64,000 nucleotides of DNA from assembly GCF_964340395.1 (NCBI RefSeq), contig NC_135549.1, positions 4,132,501-4,196,500 on the forward strand, given 5' to 3'. The notes below the pieces were generated by a model that saw only the letters and a program-made list of their open reading frames with translations, had not been told where the DNA came from and did no database searches. Positions 63,393-64,000 of the stretch are shown one piece after another. The translations under genes and the position numbers were made by a program. Position 1 is the first letter of the stretch. Every line of letters begins with the position of its first letter. Source of the stretch: Glandiceps talaboti (lineage: Eukaryota > Hemichordata > Enteropneusta > Spengelidae).

Positions 63393-63491
63393 TCTAGTAT
63401 ATAATGGTATATTCATTGCCTATTTTTCACATAATTTCTGCATTTACAATATCTATACAATACGTGTACTTCTGGCCTTTGATGCTGACTA

Positions 63492-64000
63492 TCACTGTGG
63501 TGGGCTGATTAATAAAATTTTCAAATCCATAACGTTTGTTCCTGTTAGTCCAGTAATAATGAGATTTCTTCCCTCATCAAATTTCTCATAGAAATGATAA
63601 GAATCATTATTATGCAAATACTGCTCTGCATGTAATCCAGCTTCCCTGGCCTTTGTCACCTGACTTGGATAAGCCAATGCACCTGCAGCATCAGTGGGGC
63701 CATCTTGTCCATCTGTGCCACCACTAAGGAGTGTAACGTTGTAGCCCTTCTTTTCAATGTTTTCATATTCTGCCATTGCATTCATAGATATAGCAGCAGC
63801 AAGAGAAAGTTCTTGATTTCTGCCACCTTTGCCGTCTCCCTTGACAGTAACAGTAGTTTCCCCGGCTGTAATTACTGCAATAGCTTTGTTAGCTTGTATG
63901 GCGTGCCTGATAACTTCCTTTAGTCTAAGAATGTCATTTATGTGTCTTTCAAACTTTTCTTTCAGAAGATTAATGAATGCATCAGATTTGGAATCACAAC
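63492..64000 (-). CDS. GLYCTK: glycerate kinase (GLYCTK type), C-terminal exon, partial at window edge
   Basis: The open frame runs from the window edge to the stop at 63492-63494, giving about 168 residues of the C-terminal MOFRL domain of the GLYCTK-type (class II) glycerate kinase, which phosphorylates D-glycerate with ATP in serine/fructose catabolism. Diagnostic segments in order: AIAVITAGETTVTVKGDGKG, GRNQELSLAAAIS, LLSGGTDGQDGPTDAAGA, NDSYHFYEKF and LIITGLTGTNVMDLKILL. All are intact, and the frame continues past an internal ATG at 63785 without interruption, so that ATG is not the start. The N-terminal part and the start lie to the right of the window. The gene is convergent with the small membrane-protein gene. 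Confidence 0.95.
   Translation of the reverse strand, partial: CDSKSDAFINLLKEKFERHINDILRLKEVIRHAIQANKAIAVITAGETTVTVKGDGKGGRNQELSLAAAISMNAMAEYENIEKKGYNVTLLSGGTDGQDGPTDAAGALAYPSQVTKAREAGLHAEQYLHNNDSYHFYEKFDEGRNLIITGLTGTNVMDLKILLISPPQ

Overview
The window is a piece of an AT-rich invertebrate animal nuclear genome. It has widely spaced, intron-containing genes, GT-AG introns up to 13.4 kb, many microsatellites and minisatellites, and remnants of DNA transposons, a LINE and a SINE. Gene content fits a non-vertebrate bilaterian: a dystroglycan with vertebrate-like coding-exon architecture and C-terminus, a choline-monooxygenase-like Rieske oxygenase that vertebrates lack as far as I know, and a GLYCTK-type glycerate kinase. 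A marine hemichordate, lophotrochozoan or lancelet-like animal is the most likely source; the sequence alone does not settle which.

Layout: 1-27.6 kb holds no recognisable protein gene. It is AT-rich, with one locally CpG-richer segment at about 1.6-2.15 kb that could be a distal promoter and 5' UTR exon. DAG1 (dystroglycan, + strand) has coding exon 1 ending at 28144, a 13.4 kb intron, and a giant last coding exon at 41558-44593. That intron contains a 2.4 kb foldback element with inverted arms of about 680 bp, two inverted copies of a small MITE, several minisatellites and a cluster of nuclear-receptor half-sites. From 44.6 to 53.4 kb lie the DAG1 3' UTR and intergenic DNA, with a satellite-like array, a CA/CAGA microsatellite and a 5'-truncated LINE tail at 52.9-53.1 kb.

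The CMO-like gene (- strand, 57384 to 53380) has three coding exons and encodes 415 aa with a likely mitochondrial presequence. It shares a roughly 1 kb divergent promoter interval (57385-58378), which carries a perfect CRE and a hairpin element, with a three-exon gene on the + strand (58379-60852). That gene encodes a 96-aa single-pass membrane protein I do not recognise. Its second intron starts with a minisatellite of about 27 copies of a 41-bp unit that is in register with, and includes, the 5' splice site. A SINE lies at 62.45-62.6 kb, and the last exon of GLYCTK (- strand) runs off the right edge.

Functionally, dystroglycan is the laminin/dystrophin link at the cell surface. The Rieske oxygenase (probable choline/betaine metabolism) and glycerate kinase are small-molecule metabolic enzymes. 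There is no operon-like organisation. The points I rate most worth a second look are the splice-donor minisatellite, the strong excess of the palindrome TACATGTA (including clean TA to TACATGTA insertions inside the minisatellite, which look like Tc1-type excision scars), the foldback element, and the three tandem cadherin-like repeats in dystroglycan.
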